From Gp6-AA40 sp963723495 (GTDB taxonomy: Bacteria > Acidobacteriota > Vicinamibacteria > Vicinamibacterales > UBA2999), in contig CAVRQR010000009.1 in NCBI GenBank assembly GCA_963723495.1, forward strand, positions 310,001 through 374,000: a stretch of DNA of 64,000 nt, in the 5' to 3' direction. Under the pieces are notes generated by a model. That model worked only from the letters and a program-made list of their open reading frames with translations. It was not told the origin of the DNA and did not search any database. Position numbers and translations under genes: made by a program. This document shows positions 36,702 through 47,579 of the stretch, piece after piece; positions within the stretch are counted from its first letter, which is position 1, and each line of letters opens with the position of its first letter.

Positions 36702-38148
36702 ATGTTCATGACTTCTCGTATCGCACGGCTCGCTTGCGCCCTCGCCCTGGCATCCTTCGTTGTCGAGGCCAGACAGACAGGCGAGGTTCCCGCGGTGCAG
36801 GAGCGGCGCATCACCCGTGCGGCTGCACCACGAAAGGGTCCGCTGCCGCGCGCCTCATCGTCGACAGGACAATGGCCGTCGTTCCGTGGACCGTATGCGT
36901 CGGGTGTAGCCGAGGGACAACGTCTGCCCGATCGCTGGGATGGTCCGACACGGCGAAACGTTCTCTGGCGAACGCCAATTCCAGGTCTCGCACACTCCAG
37001 CCCGATCGTGTGGGGCGACACCGTCTTTGTGACAACGGCGATCAGCAGCCGCAAGGACGCGTCGTTCAAGCCCGGGTTGTACGGTGATGGCGATGCGTCG
37101 GACGATCGCTCGGTCCACAAGTGGGTGATCTACGCGATCGACAAGAGGACTGGGCGCATCCGTTGGGAGCGGCTGGCACGCGAGGGAGCTCCTCGCAACA
37201 AACGCCACATCAAGTCCACCTACGCCAGCGCTACGCCGGTCACCGACGGACGCATCGTCGTCGCGTGGTTCGGCTCCGAGGGCGTGTACGCGTTCGACGT
37301 GAATGGTGCGCCGTTGTGGCAGGTCGACCTCGGGCGCGTCGACATGGGCGCCTACGACATCCCGAGTTACGAATGGGGTCCGGCCAGCTCGCCGATCATC
37401 TGGAACGGTCTCGTGATCCTGCAGTGCGACACGCAGGCCGACTCTTTCGTGCTGGCACTCGATGTCGAGACGGGCGAGACGGTGTGGAAGACGTCGCGCA
37501 AGGAGTTGCCGTCCTGGGGCACACCGACCGTGGCGGAGACGGCGGCAGGGCCTGAGCTCGTGACCAACGCCTCCAACTTCATTCGCGGCTACGACGCGCG
37601 CACCGGGCGAGAGCTCTGGCAACTGGCGGGATCCTCGAAGATCACGGCGCCGACGCCGATCTTCGCTGACGGTCTCATCGTCGTGGCGAGCGGCCGCGCA
37701 CCGGAGCGGCCGATCTTTGCGGTGAAGCCGGGCGCGCGCGGTGACCTGACGCTCGCGAAAGACAGGACGAGCAGCGACGCCATCGCGTGGAGCCGCACCG
37801 GTCGCGGTTCCTACATGCCGACGCCGCTCGCGTACCGGGGTTTGCTGTACGTGCTCGCGAACAACGGCGTGCTCGATGCGTACGATCTGAAAACAGGCAC
37901 GGAGATCTACCGCCAGCGCCTTCCTCTCGTCGGGAGTGGTTTCAGCGCCTCGCCCGTGGCCGCCGACGGGAAGATTTATCTCTCGAACGAGGACGGCGAC
38001 ATGCTCGTCGTCCGTGCCGGATCGACGTTCGAGCACATCGCGACGAACTCGATTGGCGAACTGCTGATGGCCACACCCGCGCTGTCGGAAGGCGTCATGT
38101 TCGTGCGCGGGGCTTCGAGTGCTGTTTGCGATCGCGAACGGGAGGTAA
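36702..38148 (+). CDS. Secreted PQQ-like (BamB-type) beta-propeller, C-terminal frameshift
   Basis: About 480 residues with a signal peptide. Propeller blades show WPSFRGPYASGVAEGQRLPD near the start and repeated AxDxxTGxxxW motifs (YAIDKRTGRIRWERL, ALDVETGETVWKTS, YDARTGRELWQLAG). Vicinal Cys and PQQ ligands are absent, so it is probably not a dehydrogenase. The expected end, LFAIANGR* (TAA 38146-38148), is one base out of frame from RGASS near 38120; as read, the frame runs through a class G repeat to 38261. ATG 36708 is an alternative start. Confidence 0.72.
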
Positions 38149-38205
38149 GAGTCCGGCTGACGCCCGGACACCCGCCGCACGGCCGGCTAAAGCCGGACAC
38201 TACGT
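38149..38205. repeat. Class G palindromes (GTCCGGC / GCCGGAC)
   Basis: GTCCGGCtgacGCCCGGAC (38151-38169) and GCCGGCtaaaGCCGGAC are two adjacent hairpins just after the natural stop of the propeller gene. The same unit forms the large palindrome at 50017. Confidence 0.65.
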
Positions 38206-38284
38206 GCAGAATCGAGCAGGGCCTGAAGATGCCTTTGCCGGCCACCGATAACGACAGGTGACCCGCCCCCCGGCGAGGAGTCCG

Positions 38285-39442
38285 ATGGCCACCGCACTTC
38301 GAACTGACAACACGGTCGCGCAGGCGTTTCCCTCCGGCGCCCCGACTCGACATGCGGGCTACCTCTTTCATCCGGTCGTCGATTTCCTGCTCGCCGGCGG
38401 CGGGTCGATTCTCGCCGCGTTCCCGGTCTATCCTGCTGATTCGCGATAAACCGGCGGTTGAAGCGACGGCGATCTGGTGGGGCTTTGCGCTCTCGAACGT
38501 CATCAACTTCCCGCACTTCGCGCATTCCTATCAACTGCTCTACACCGGCATTGGCACGCGCCTCTCCGCGGCGACCTCGACGCTCAAGGTCCGTCTTCGC
38601 TACCTCTGGGCGGGATTCGTCGCGCCGCCGCTCATTGCCGCCACACTGTTCGGTGCCTACTACGTCGGTGACGTGCGGATTCTGAGCTATATGGCGAATG
38701 CCATGGCATTCACCTCGGGCTGGCACTACGTCAAGCAGGGTTATGGTGTGATCGCGGTGCTCTCCGCGATTCGCGGATCTACTACTCGGAGATCGAGAAG
38801 CGGCTGCTGCTGCTCAATGGGTATGTCGTCTGGATCTACTCGTGGATGGCACTGAACAAGACGCTGTATCAGAAGAAAGTGTACGGCATCACGTACTTCA
38901 CCTTCGATCTGCCGCCGATGCTGCTGACGATGGGTGCCGTCGCCGCGACACTGACCACAGTGGCCGTTGTCGCGGCATTCGTATTGCGGGTCTCGCGAAA
39001 GCAGCCGGTCTCCTGGAACGGCGTTGTCGGTTATAGCTGCGCGCTCTATCTATGGCTGCTCGCCTTTCACTACGACCTGATCTTCACGATCTTCATTCCC
39101 GCGTTTCACTCGATCCAGTACCTGCTCTTCACCTGGCGCTATCAGTTGAACAAGGTGTCGTCTGAAGCGGTGGAGGAAGAAGCGGCGCCGCGCCCGTCCC
39201 GGTCGATTGGCGTTCGATTCGCGAAATTCGTTGTGAGCGGGATCGCGCTCGGCTGGGTTGGCTTCGTTGGGCTGCCAGCGCTGTTCCACGTCAGTCTGTC
39301 TCCGGACGAGACGGTCTGGGGGCCCTCGGTGTTCGTCTTCATCGTCATCGTGTGGATCAACATCCACCACTACTTCATCGATAACGTCATCTGGCGGCGG
39401 GACAACGAGGACGTCCGTAAGTATCTCTTCGCACCCCGCTAA
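38285..39442 (+). CDS. His-rich multi-pass membrane protein, two frameshifts (paralog of 62401)
   Basis: Reading moves through three frames: MATALRTDNTVAQAFPSG (GAGGAG SD), then EATAIWWGFALSNVINFPHF, then MALNKTLYQKKVYGITYF to the end FAPR*. About 385 residues with eight or so membrane helices. Four His motifs match those of the protein at 62401 in order: NFPHFAHSY, GWHYVKQGYG, FHSIQYLLF and IHHYFIDNVIW. I recognise no named family. Intramembrane His clusters suggest a metal-dependent membrane enzyme, an inference only. Confidence 0.65.
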
Positions 39443-39507
39443 GGGTGACTCGCGGCCCAGTCCTCGAGAGTAGACTTCCTCGCCGCCGTCGTGTACAAGG
39501 TGCCGAC

Positions 39508-40286
39508 ATGCTGCTTCGAGCCCTCTTGCTCGCTCCGTCGGCCTCACTGTGTCTGTCGCGCCCGCGGGCGCCCAGCTCCTGACCGTCGATCACCCCGGGC
39601 AGTACACCCAGGAAGACATTGCCAGAGGGAGCCTGCTCTACAACGCGCAGTGCTTCGCGTGCCACGGCCGGGACGGGGATCAGATCTCCGGCGTCGATCT
39701 TCGGCGCGGGCTCTTTCGCCGCGCGCAGTCCGACGAGGATTTGGCGCAGACGATCACGCGCGGCACCCCGGGCGGGATGCCGCCATTCAAGCTCGATCCT
39801 GCCGAGCTCACGGGCATCATCGCCTTCATTCGCGCCGGGTTCGACACGAGCGCATCGGTCAGGGTCGGCGACGCGGCGCGTGGGCGGACGCTGTTCGAGG
39901 GGAAGGGTGAGTGCTCATCGTGCCACCGTGTGGCCGGACGCGGTCCACGTTCGGCGCCGGATCTGAGTGACATCGGGCTTGCCCGTGCTCCGGCCGATGC
40001 TCGAGCGATCGGTCCGCGATCCCTCGTCGGCGCTGCAGCCAATCAACCGTCCCGTGCGCATCGTGATGCCGACGGCCAGCACCATCCGCGGCCGCCGCCT
40101 CAACGAGGACACGCACACCGTGCAGATCATCGACGATCAGCGAGCGCCTGCTGTCCATTCGCGAAGAAGGACTGCGGATCCTTCGACGTCGTCAAGGAGT
40201 CGGCGATGCCGGCGTACGCCGGGAAGCTGACCGACGACGAGATTGCTGATGTCGTCGCGTATCTGTTGACGCTGCGCAGGCAATAA
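39508..40286 (+). CDS. Diheme cytochrome c, frameshifted (second PQQ module)
   Basis: Start MLLRALLL; a frame change within the signal peptide leads to VSVAPAGAQLLTVDHPGQY. Heme sites CFACH and CSSCH are in one frame. Between about 39970 and 40190 the natural sequence lies in another frame (PINRPVRIVMPTASTIRGRR, LNEDTHTVQIIDDQ) before returning to SAMPAYAGKLTDDEIADVVA. About 258 residues after repair, closely matching the partner cytochrome at 33902 in layout. It precedes a PQQ dehydrogenase, repeating that arrangement. Confidence 0.75.
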
Positions 40287-40287
40287 G

Positions 40288-40374
40288 CAGTTCACGGTTC
40301 AAAGTTCAGAGTTCACGGTTCGTGTTCATCGTTCAGGTTCGGAGTTCCATTGTTCATGGTTCATCGTTCACGCA
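40288..40374. repeat. Class C repeat (AGTTCACGGTTC units)
   Basis: About twelve GTTC units of 6-8 bases fill the gap between the cytochrome stop and the PQQ dehydrogenase ATG at 40388, which lies 14 bases beyond. Confidence 0.7.
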
Positions 40375-40387
40375 GGCAGGATTACGC

Positions 40388-42042
40388 ATGACACGACGTG
40401 TTGCGCTCACGCATCTGTACTGATACTGGTTGCGTTGTCCGGCGCCATCGACGCGCAGGTCACCTACGATCGTCTACTGCGCGCGGCGGATGAGCCACAG
40501 AACTGGATCACCTACTCCGGCGGCTACGCGGGTCAGCGCCACAGCCTCCTGACGCAGATCACTCCCGGCAACGTCAAGAATCTCGAGTTGAAGTGGATCC
40601 TGCCCAACCAGGTGTTCGGGGCCTGGCAGTCATCGCCGATCGTCGTGGACGGGATGATGTACGTCACGCAGCGTCCCGAACGACGTGCTTGCCGTGGACG
40701 CGAAGACCGGTCGCGTGTTCTGGCAGTACCGCTACACCAACTCGCCAGACGCGCGCGTGTGCTGCGGCGCCAACAACCGCGGCGTCGCGATTCTCGGCGA
40801 CACGCTGTACATGGGCACGCTCGATGCGCACCTCGTCGCGATCGACCGCACGACCGGGCGCTCGCTGTGGGACGTTCCTGTCGGCGATCCCAAGCTCGGC
40901 TACTCGATCACGATGGCTCCGCTCATCGTCAAGGACAAGGTCCTCGTGGGGTCGGGCGGCGGGGAATACGGTATTCGCGGCTTCATTGCGGCGTTCGACG
41001 CAAAGACCGGCAAGGAACTGTGGCGCTTCTACACGATTCCGGGCCCGGGCGAGAAAGGAAACGAAACGTGGGGCAGGCGATTCCTGGAAGACTGGTGGCG
41101 GATCGATCTGGGTGACGCCCTCCTACGATCCGGCGCTCAACCTCACCTACTGGGGCGTCGGCAATCCCGGCCCTGACTGGAATCCCGATCAGCGGCCGGG
41201 CGACAACCTGTACACGGACTCGGTCATGGCGCTCGACCCCGACACCGGCGCGTTCAAGTGGCACTTCCAGTTCACGCCGAACGATCCCTATGACTACGAC
41301 TCCGTCCAGATTGGTGTGCTCGCCGATCTCAACTGGAGAGGGACGCCGACGAAGGCCATCCTCTGGGCAATCGAAACGGCTTCTTCTACGTGCTCGACCG
41401 GACGAACGGGCGATTCCTCATGGGCACGCCGTTCGTGAAGGTCAACTGGGCGAGCGGCATCGACGACAAGGGCAGGCCGATCCCGACACCGCAACCGGAA
41501 GGGCAGCCAACCTGGCCGGGTGATCCAGGGCGGCACCAACTGGTACTCGCCGTCATTCAGTCCGCGGACGGGGCTGTTCTACCTCTCCGCCTGGGAAGGC
41601 TATGCGTCGGTCTTCAGGAAAGAGAAGGCCGGAGTACGTGCCGGGCGCAATTTCCTCGGCGGCGGCGGAACGCCGTACACAGGGGTGACAGGGCGCGCCT
41701 GGTGTGCGGGTTGGTCGCGCAACGCCCATCAACACATGGACCGATGCGGCCGGCAACGGCGCCGTCATCGCCATCGACCCGCTGACCGGCCAGAAGAAGT
41801 GGACCTTCAAGCAATTCGACGTGACCGACAGCGGCAATCTCACGACCGCCACCGATCTGCTGTTCACCGGCGGGCGCGAAGGGATACTTCTATGCGCTCG
41901 ACGCGCGGACCGGCGCCGAGTTGTGGAAGGCGAGCCTGGGCGGTCAGATCGCCAACGGTCCCATCACCTATGCGATTGAGGGAAGCAGTACGTCTCGGTG
42001 ATCTCAGGCAACTCGCTCATCACATTCGCGCTGCGCGATTGA
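40388..42042 (+). pseudogene. PQQ-dependent alcohol dehydrogenase, at least eight frameshifts
   Basis: Segments in three frames join into one protein of about 550 residues: VTYDRLLRAADEPQNWITYS, the vicinal pair ARVCCGANNRG, GGEYGIRGF (metal Glu), GVGNPGPDW (metal Asn), PNDPYDYDSVQ (catalytic Asp plus the extra Asp of lanthanide enzymes), RNGFFYVLDRTNG, GGTNWYSPSFSP and SVISGNSLITFALRD*. All catalytic residues survive and frame changes are single bases, so this is probably an active gene misread by indel errors. It follows a cytochrome c gene as at 32304-34687. Confidence 0.75.
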
Positions 42043-42091
42043 ACGGTCGGCTGAGAGGCGCATCAATATCAGCGGAGCTGACAGCGCTTTT

Positions 42092-45063
42092 CTAGAACGA
42101 CACCTGCGCTCCCAGCTTCAGCAGCCTGCCTGGAACGATCGCCTGCGGGCGCGCCCACGCGGCGCCATCGGTGCCATACGCCCCGTTCATTCTGAGCACG
42201 TTGTTCGAGTTGAACAGGTTGTAGAGATCCACCATCCCCTGCAGTCGCGCCGATCCAGTGTGAACGCGCTTGGCGACCCGCATGTCGAACTGGTTGGTGC
42301 GTCCCGGGTACAGCGTGCCTGCCTCGACGACGTTGACCGTGACGTTGCCTCCCGACGAGAGCGGACGCCCGAGCGACGGCGCGATCTGCGCGTTGCCGGC
42401 CACATAGTTGGCGGGCAGCCCGAAGTAGTTGTAGTCGAAGTTGGCGCCGCCGACCGGATCGGGCACCTGGCTCTGGAACGTGCCGCTCAACAGGAGATCC
42501 CACCATGGAAGCTGGTAGCTGCCGAGCAGCTTCACTTGCGGCAGGAGCTCCGACTCACGATGGCACTGGTACGGGCTCGGGTTATCCAGCTTGCCGACGA
42601 TGTCGCAGTTGTCGGTGGTCTGACGGCCGAGGCTCAGCCCGCCCTGAATCGTGGCGCCACCCTGGAATCGAATCTGCGTCGTCGCGTCGAGCACCGTTCC
42701 AGGTCTCCGTCTGATCGCCGTACTTCCCTGCGTAGGTGCGCAACGTATCGACCTGTCCGACCTTGGACGGCTTCAAATCGAAGAGGCCGCAGATCTGCTG
42801 ACCGCCTCCGTCAGGAAAGCGATCGTCGCGTGGCGACGTGATGCAATACGGGTCGTAGTCGCTCGGGCTTACCAGCGTGTTGTCGTTGACGATGAAGTTG
42901 CCGTACGAGCGCCGGTTATACGAGACCTCGATCCCCATGCGCGGCACGAGCTCGTGCTGCACGCTGACCAGCATCTCCCAGTTGTAGGGGCGCGCGTTGA
43001 AGCCAGTGGCCCAGTCCGGATCGAAGCGGAGCGTCGTCTGGGGCTTGCCGAAGTTGGCGTTCGGCGAGGGGCCGAGCTCGCCGTTGAGGGCTGGATTGAG
43101 CGGATCCCCCTGCACGACGAAGTCCCGGTTGCAGTCGGTCCACGTCCGGCTGACGCTGTTGGTCGCCGCGATGACCGGATGGATGTTGTTCGTGTTGTTC
43201 TTGCCTTCCTGCAGCACGTAGCGGCTCAGTGAGAACTTCAGCGCCGTGCGGCCGGTGCCGAACAGGTCGTACGCGACACCGAAGCGAGGCGAGAGATCCT
43301 TCCAGTTGAGGACTTCCGCTCCGGGATAGTCGCGCGCGACGGGCAGCCAGCGCACCGGCTCGAGGTGAATCGCATCGTAGGAGGTCCGGAACTGGTCGTA
43401 GCGCAGCCCCGCATTGATCGTCCAGCGGCGAATCTTCAACTGGTCCTGGACGAACAGCCCAAACGGCTTCAGGTAGAGCGGCGCGGCGTAGGGCGTCGTG
43501 TAATACGTGACCTGGTTCGGTACGCCGTTGAGCGTGCGGTAGTTGACGTCGCCGATCGTGAAGACGACGGGATCCTTGGCGAACTCCCACTGGTAGGTGA
43601 AACCAGCCTTGAGGCTGTGCGCGCCGGTGACATACGAGATCGACGCGCGATAGTCGTCGACCGTCTGTGGCGTGGGAAAGTAGGTCGCGCCCGACCGGAA
43701 TCGGAGATTGGTGGACTGCTCGAGAATCGATGGTTCCGTGGCGTCGGGCTGAGGCCTCCGCGGAAACGAGCTCAGGTAGTGTGACGCGCCCGCCTCGACG
43801 AGCAGCTTGTTCGACAGCGTCGACGTCCACCGGCCCTGCACGATGCTGCTGTCGCCCGGATTGTAGGTCGCGGCCTCCGGCGCCACGGTCGGGCTGATCG
43901 AGAAGTGGCAGAGACACAGGTTGTCGTACGTCCCGAAGATCGAGAGGCGATTATTGGGCGACATCTGCCACGTCAGATTGAGCGTGGTGTTGTAGGTGAC
44001 CTGATCGCTGATCGCGGGGCGCGACAGGTCCGGTGTGAACGTCCACGCCGTCGGCGTCGCGTTGTAGTAGAGGCCGCCGACGTAGTTGTCGGTGACGACG
44101 TAGCGGAACGCGGTGTGGAACCACAGCTTGTCGCGGACGGAGCGGCCCGCCGATCGATGGGTTGACGTCCACCATCTTCTTGGTCTGGTTCACGACCGTC
44201 AGCCCCTGGCTTCTCAGCTCGTCATCGAGGTTGTCGGCCTGAAAGTCCTCGTTGGCGAAGTTCGCGAACATGTCGCCGCTCATCCTGTTGCCGCCGTCGC
44301 GCGGCAGGATGTTGGCGAAGACGCCACCATACGCGATCTCCGCCGAGTGCGCCGCCAATTGCAGTCCGTACTCCTGGGCCGTGCCATCGGACCAGTTGGT
44401 GCGGGTGCCGCCCGTGCCGGTGAGCGAGGTCACCGACATCCCGTTCACCATCACCTGCTGGTCCATCGCCCGTCCGCCATGGATGGCCGCGAACGCGAAG
44501 TTGTAGCCCGTGCCTCCGCCGACGTCCTGCGAGATGTTCAGGCTCGAGTTGCTCATCGTTCACGCCCGGGATGAGCGTGGCGAAGTTGGCGAATCCCGCG
44601 TCCGGTCGGAATCGTGTCGATGAGCTCGCGCGTGACACCTTGATCTGGTTGACGTTCTGGATGTCGACGATCGGGGCTGTTGCCTTGGACGGTGATCGTC
44701 TCTTCGACTGCGCCCACGCGCAACTCGGCGTTCACCGTCGCGGTGAATCCGATCGTGAGCTCGATGCCGTCGCGCCGAACCGTGGAGAAGCTCGGGAGCT
44801 GAAAGGTCACGCGTGTAGACGCCCGGGCGCAGATCGACGATGCGGTACTGGCCGGTGCCGTCGGTGACCACCACCCTGACTTTCTCGATCAGGGCCGGGC
44901 TGCTGGCTTCGACCGTGACGCCCGGCAGCACGCTGCCGCTGGCGTCGGTCACCAGGCCGGCGATGCTGCCGGTTTGCTGCGCGGCGGCATCGAGCGGCAG
45001 CCACGCAGTATCCAGCAAGAAGAAAGCAGATGGCGCTGGCCGATGTCGCGCGTGTCTGATCAC
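42092..45063 (-). pseudogene. TonB-dependent receptor with carboxypeptidase-regulatory domain, multiply frameshifted
   Basis: A GTG start (45063) with AGGAGA SD gives a signal peptide and a CarboxypepD_reg domain (GSIAGLVTDASGSVLPGVTV ... VTDGTGQYRIVDLRPGVYT). A plug region follows (DQQVMVNGMSV, NILPRDGGNRMSGDMFANF), then a large barrel with regular strands (NLTWQMSPNNRLSIFGTYDN, KAGFTYQWEF, GLRYDQFRTSYD) ending RLLKLGAQVSF*. Some 980 residues over five or more frame changes. These receptors import large substrates across the outer membrane. It lies between two quinoprotein modules; the ligand is unknown. Confidence 0.78.
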
Positions 45064-45179
45064 GGTTGAGTCTCCTGTGCTGACGTCTGTCGGGGCAGAG
45101 CATAGCACCCGCCGACGTATACTTTGACTCCCACGTGCACGTGATGCCGGATACGTCGGCCTTCTAAGGTGGTGCTCGC

Positions 45180-47531
45180 ATGACTCGCGTGTTGACGCTC
45201 TCGGTCCTGGTGCTCATTGGTCTCTCCTCGGTCGTGTGGAGTCAGGCCGCGCAACAACCTGCCCCGCCGCCACAGCCGAATCCGGAAAACTTCACTGGTA
45301 AGGTCGCGGGACATCCGACGACAGACATTCGGATGCTGCGATACAGCTTCGAGCCCGGCGCTCGCACCGACTGGCATAGCCATGAGGGAGGCCAGGTGAT
45401 CCTCATTGAGAAAGGGCGCATGCGCGTGCAGGAGGCGGGCGGTGCCGTGCGCGAGATCGGTCCGCGCGAGTCGTTCGTCACGGCGCCAGGCGTGAAGCAT
45501 TGGCACGGAGCCATTCCCGGCGACGGGCTCACGCAGGTGTCACTGAGCTTTGGTGTGACGAACTGGATGGAGGAAGTGAGCGACGCCCAGTACACCGGCG
45601 GGCGGAAGAAAATGAGCGTCCGGCGCGTCAACCTCCAACTCCCAACGCCCAACTCCCAAAGCTGCGTGTCGTCGCTGTCAGCTTGCGCTTCTTGGAAATT
45701 GGGAATTGGAAGTTGGGAGTTGATTGTTTCTCTGCTTATCGTCGGTTTCTCGCTTCCGGCATCCGCTCAGACCCTCTCTGGCGAGGCAATCTACAAGCGG
45801 CGTTGTGCCGCGTGTCACGAACGGCCCGCGGACGGACGCACTCCCGGCATCGAAGCGATCCAGAACATGCCGAGCTCGCGCATCCTGCGTACGCTCGACT
45901 TCGGCGCGATGATGACCATCGCCTACCAGCTGAATCGCGCCGAACGGGACGAGGTGGCGCGATACCTCGGTAAACCGGGAGGCGATCCGGCGCCGCGTCC
46001 TGAGGCGTTCTGTACCGATCGTTCCGTGGCGCTCAACACCAGCACGTCTCCGATCTGGAACGGATGGAGTCCCTCGCCGAACAACTCGCGCTTCGCCCCC
46101 GCCGCGCTGGCGAAGCTGACCGCGGAGCAGGTGCCGAAGCTGAAGCTGAAATGGGCATTCGGGTTCGAGGGTGACATCTCTGCCTTCTCTCAGCCCACGG
46201 TGATTGGCAATCAAGCGTTCATTGGCAGTGCTGGCGGCCTCGTGCATGCCCTGCGCGCTGACACTGGATGCCTGCAGTGGACGTTTCAGGCTGCGGGTTC
46301 GATTCGATCGGCGATCGTGGCCACACAGGTCGACGGCCGCCACGTTCTGCTGTTTGGCGACCTCACCGGTTGGTTCTACGCACTCGATGCGGCCACGGGC
46401 AAGGAGATCTGGCGCAAGCGACCCGAGGAGCACGAGGCGGTCCGGTTGAGTGCGCCTCCGGTCGTGGTCGATGGCGTCGCGTACATCCCGGCATCGTCGT
46501 GGGAAGAGTCGCGAGCGCTCAATCCGGAGTACCCCTGCTGCACGTTCCGCGGCAGTGTCACGGCGCTGCGTGTTCGCGATGGCAGCGTCGTCTGGAAGAC
46601 GTACACGGTGCCGCGCGTGGCCGAACGTACGGGTGCGACATCGACAGGCGTTGCGATGTTGGGGCCGTCCGGCGTTGGAGTCTGGTCCTCGCCCACGCTC
46701 GACCTGAAGCGCCGCCGGTTGTACGTGACGACCGGCAACAACTACTCGATGCCGGCCACGCCAACCAGCGATGCCGTGATGGCGCTCGATCTCGACACGG
46801 GTCGCATTGCCTGGACGAAGCAGTTGCATCCTGACGATGTGTACAACTCGGCGTGCTCGACCGAGCCGAAGGGAGCTGGGTGTCCACCGGGAAGCGGGCC
46901 GGACTACGACTTCGGATCACCCACCATCCTCGTGTCGACGACGGGTGGGCGTGAGTTGTTGCTTGCCGGGCAGAAGTCCGGGATCGTGTGGGCCATCGAC
47001 CCCGAGAAGAACGGCGAGGTCATGTGGGAAACACGCGTCGCGCAGGGCGGCATCAACGGCGGCGTACAGTGGGGTATGGCGGCCGACGGCGAGCAGGTCT
47101 ACGCCGCGACCTCTGATGTCGTGGTCATTCGAACGCCGACCGCACGACAACTCGATCCGCGACAAGGTGGTGGACTGACCGCGTTGAAGATCGCTGACGG
47201 GAGCAAAGCATGGCACACGACCGCCCCGCCGTGCGGGACGAGGCCGAACTGCAGCCCTGCGCAACTGGCGGCGGTGACAGCAATCCCCGGAGTCGTGTTC
47301 TCCGGGTCGCAGGACGGTCACCTGCGCGCGTACTCGACGCGCGACGGATCAATCCTGTGGGCGTTCGACACGGTGCAGGAGTACAAGACCGTGAACGGCG
47401 TGAAGGGAAGCGGCGGCGCCATCGACGGGCCCGGCCCGGTGGTCGTCAACGGCATGGTCTTCGTCAATTCCGGTTACATGCGATTCGGCGGCGCGCCGGG
47501 CAACGTGCTGCTGGCGTTTGGCGCCGAATAG
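45180..47531 (+). CDS. Fused reading frame: secreted cupin plus cytochrome c / PQQ dehydrogenase
   Basis: 783 codons without a stop. Residues 1-145 are a secreted cupin: signal peptide to VWSQ, then RTDWHSHEGGQVILIEKGRM and VKHWHGAIPG. Codons 150-180 are encoded by a class A repeat (NLQLPTPNSQSCV, WKLGIGSWEL). The rest is a second secreted protein with its own signal peptide (VSLLIVGFSLPASA), heme site CAACH and a PQQ propeller. An internal signal peptide makes a genuine fusion unlikely; either the repeat removed the stop, or an indel error did. Confidence 0.65.
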   Translation: MTRVLTLSVLVLIGLSSVVWSQAAQQPAPPPQPNPENFTGKVAGHPTTDIRMLRYSFEPGARTDWHSHEGGQVILIEKGRMRVQEAGGAVREIGPRESFVTAPGVKHWHGAIPGDGLTQVSLSFGVTNWMEEVSDAQYTGGRKKMSVRRVNLQLPTPNSQSCVSSLSACASWKLGIGSWELIVSLLIVGFSLPASAQTLSGEAIYKRRCAACHERPADGRTPGIEAIQNMPSSRILRTLDFGAMMTIAYQLNRAERDEVARYLGKPGGDPAPRPEAFCTDRSVALNTSTSPIWNGWSPSPNNSRFAPAALAKLTAEQVPKLKLKWAFGFEGDISAFSQPTVIGNQAFIGSAGGLVHALRADTGCLQWTFQAAGSIRSAIVATQVDGRHVLLFGDLTGWFYALDAATGKEIWRKRPEEHEAVRLSAPPVVVDGVAYIPASSWEESRALNPEYPCCTFRGSVTALRVRDGSVVWKTYTVPRVAERTGATSTGVAMLGPSGVGVWSSPTLDLKRRRLYVTTGNNYSMPATPTSDAVMALDLDTGRIAWTKQLHPDDVYNSACSTEPKGAGCPPGSGPDYDFGSPTILVSTTGGRELLLAGQKSGIVWAIDPEKNGEVMWETRVAQGGINGGVQWGMAADGEQVYAATSDVVVIRTPTARQLDPRQGGGLTALKIADGSKAWHTTAPPCGTRPNCSPAQLAAVTAIPGVVFSGSQDGHLRAYSTRDGSILWAFDTVQEYKTVNGVKGSGGAIDGPGPVVVNGMVFVNSGYMRFGGAPGNVLLAFGAE
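45629..45722. repeat. Class A inverted repeat bridging cupin and PQQ coding regions
   Basis: Left arm CCTCCAACTCCCAACGCCCA and right arm GGAAATTGGGAATTGGAAGT, GGGAGTTG can pair around a 30-base loop. It is read in frame without a stop. Confidence 0.7.
45720..47531 (+). CDS. Cytochrome c - PQQ dehydrogenase (polyvinyl-alcohol-dehydrogenase-like)
   Basis: Likely independent product of the fused frame, about 603 residues from a TTG at the end of the repeat (start uncertain). Signal peptide, then heme domain (YKRRCAACHERPADG), then a PQQ propeller: WNGWSPSPNNSRF, GDLTGWFYALDAATG, vicinal EYPCCTFRG, LYVTTGNNYSM, GPDYDFGSPTIL, GYMRFGGAPGNVLLAFGAE. N-terminal heme plus this propeller order matches polyvinyl alcohol dehydrogenase and related secondary-alcohol quinohemoproteins. 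The heme makes it self-contained for electron transfer. Confidence 0.7.
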   Translation: MIVSLLIVGFSLPASAQTLSGEAIYKRRCAACHERPADGRTPGIEAIQNMPSSRILRTLDFGAMMTIAYQLNRAERDEVARYLGKPGGDPAPRPEAFCTDRSVALNTSTSPIWNGWSPSPNNSRFAPAALAKLTAEQVPKLKLKWAFGFEGDISAFSQPTVIGNQAFIGSAGGLVHALRADTGCLQWTFQAAGSIRSAIVATQVDGRHVLLFGDLTGWFYALDAATGKEIWRKRPEEHEAVRLSAPPVVVDGVAYIPASSWEESRALNPEYPCCTFRGSVTALRVRDGSVVWKTYTVPRVAERTGATSTGVAMLGPSGVGVWSSPTLDLKRRRLYVTTGNNYSMPATPTSDAVMALDLDTGRIAWTKQLHPDDVYNSACSTEPKGAGCPPGSGPDYDFGSPTILVSTTGGRELLLAGQKSGIVWAIDPEKNGEVMWETRVAQGGINGGVQWGMAADGEQVYAATSDVVVIRTPTARQLDPRQGGGLTALKIADGSKAWHTTAPPCGTRPNCSPAQLAAVTAIPGVVFSGSQDGHLRAYSTRDGSILWAFDTVQEYKTVNGVKGSGGAIDGPGPVVVNGMVFVNSGYMRFGGAPGNVLLAFGAE

Positions 47532-47579
47532 GCTCTGGGCTGTCGGCTTCGGTGGTCGTTGCGCCACCAGGTGGTCAAT

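Noticed and set aside
45629..45722. CRISPR array or phage attachment site
   Set aside because: Units are degenerate, adjacent or inverted and have no uniform spacers; no cas or integrase gene is present.
45678..46829. 383-codon minus-strand frame opposite the quinohemoprotein
   Set aside because: Antisense shadow of a well-supported gene with no start signal or family features.
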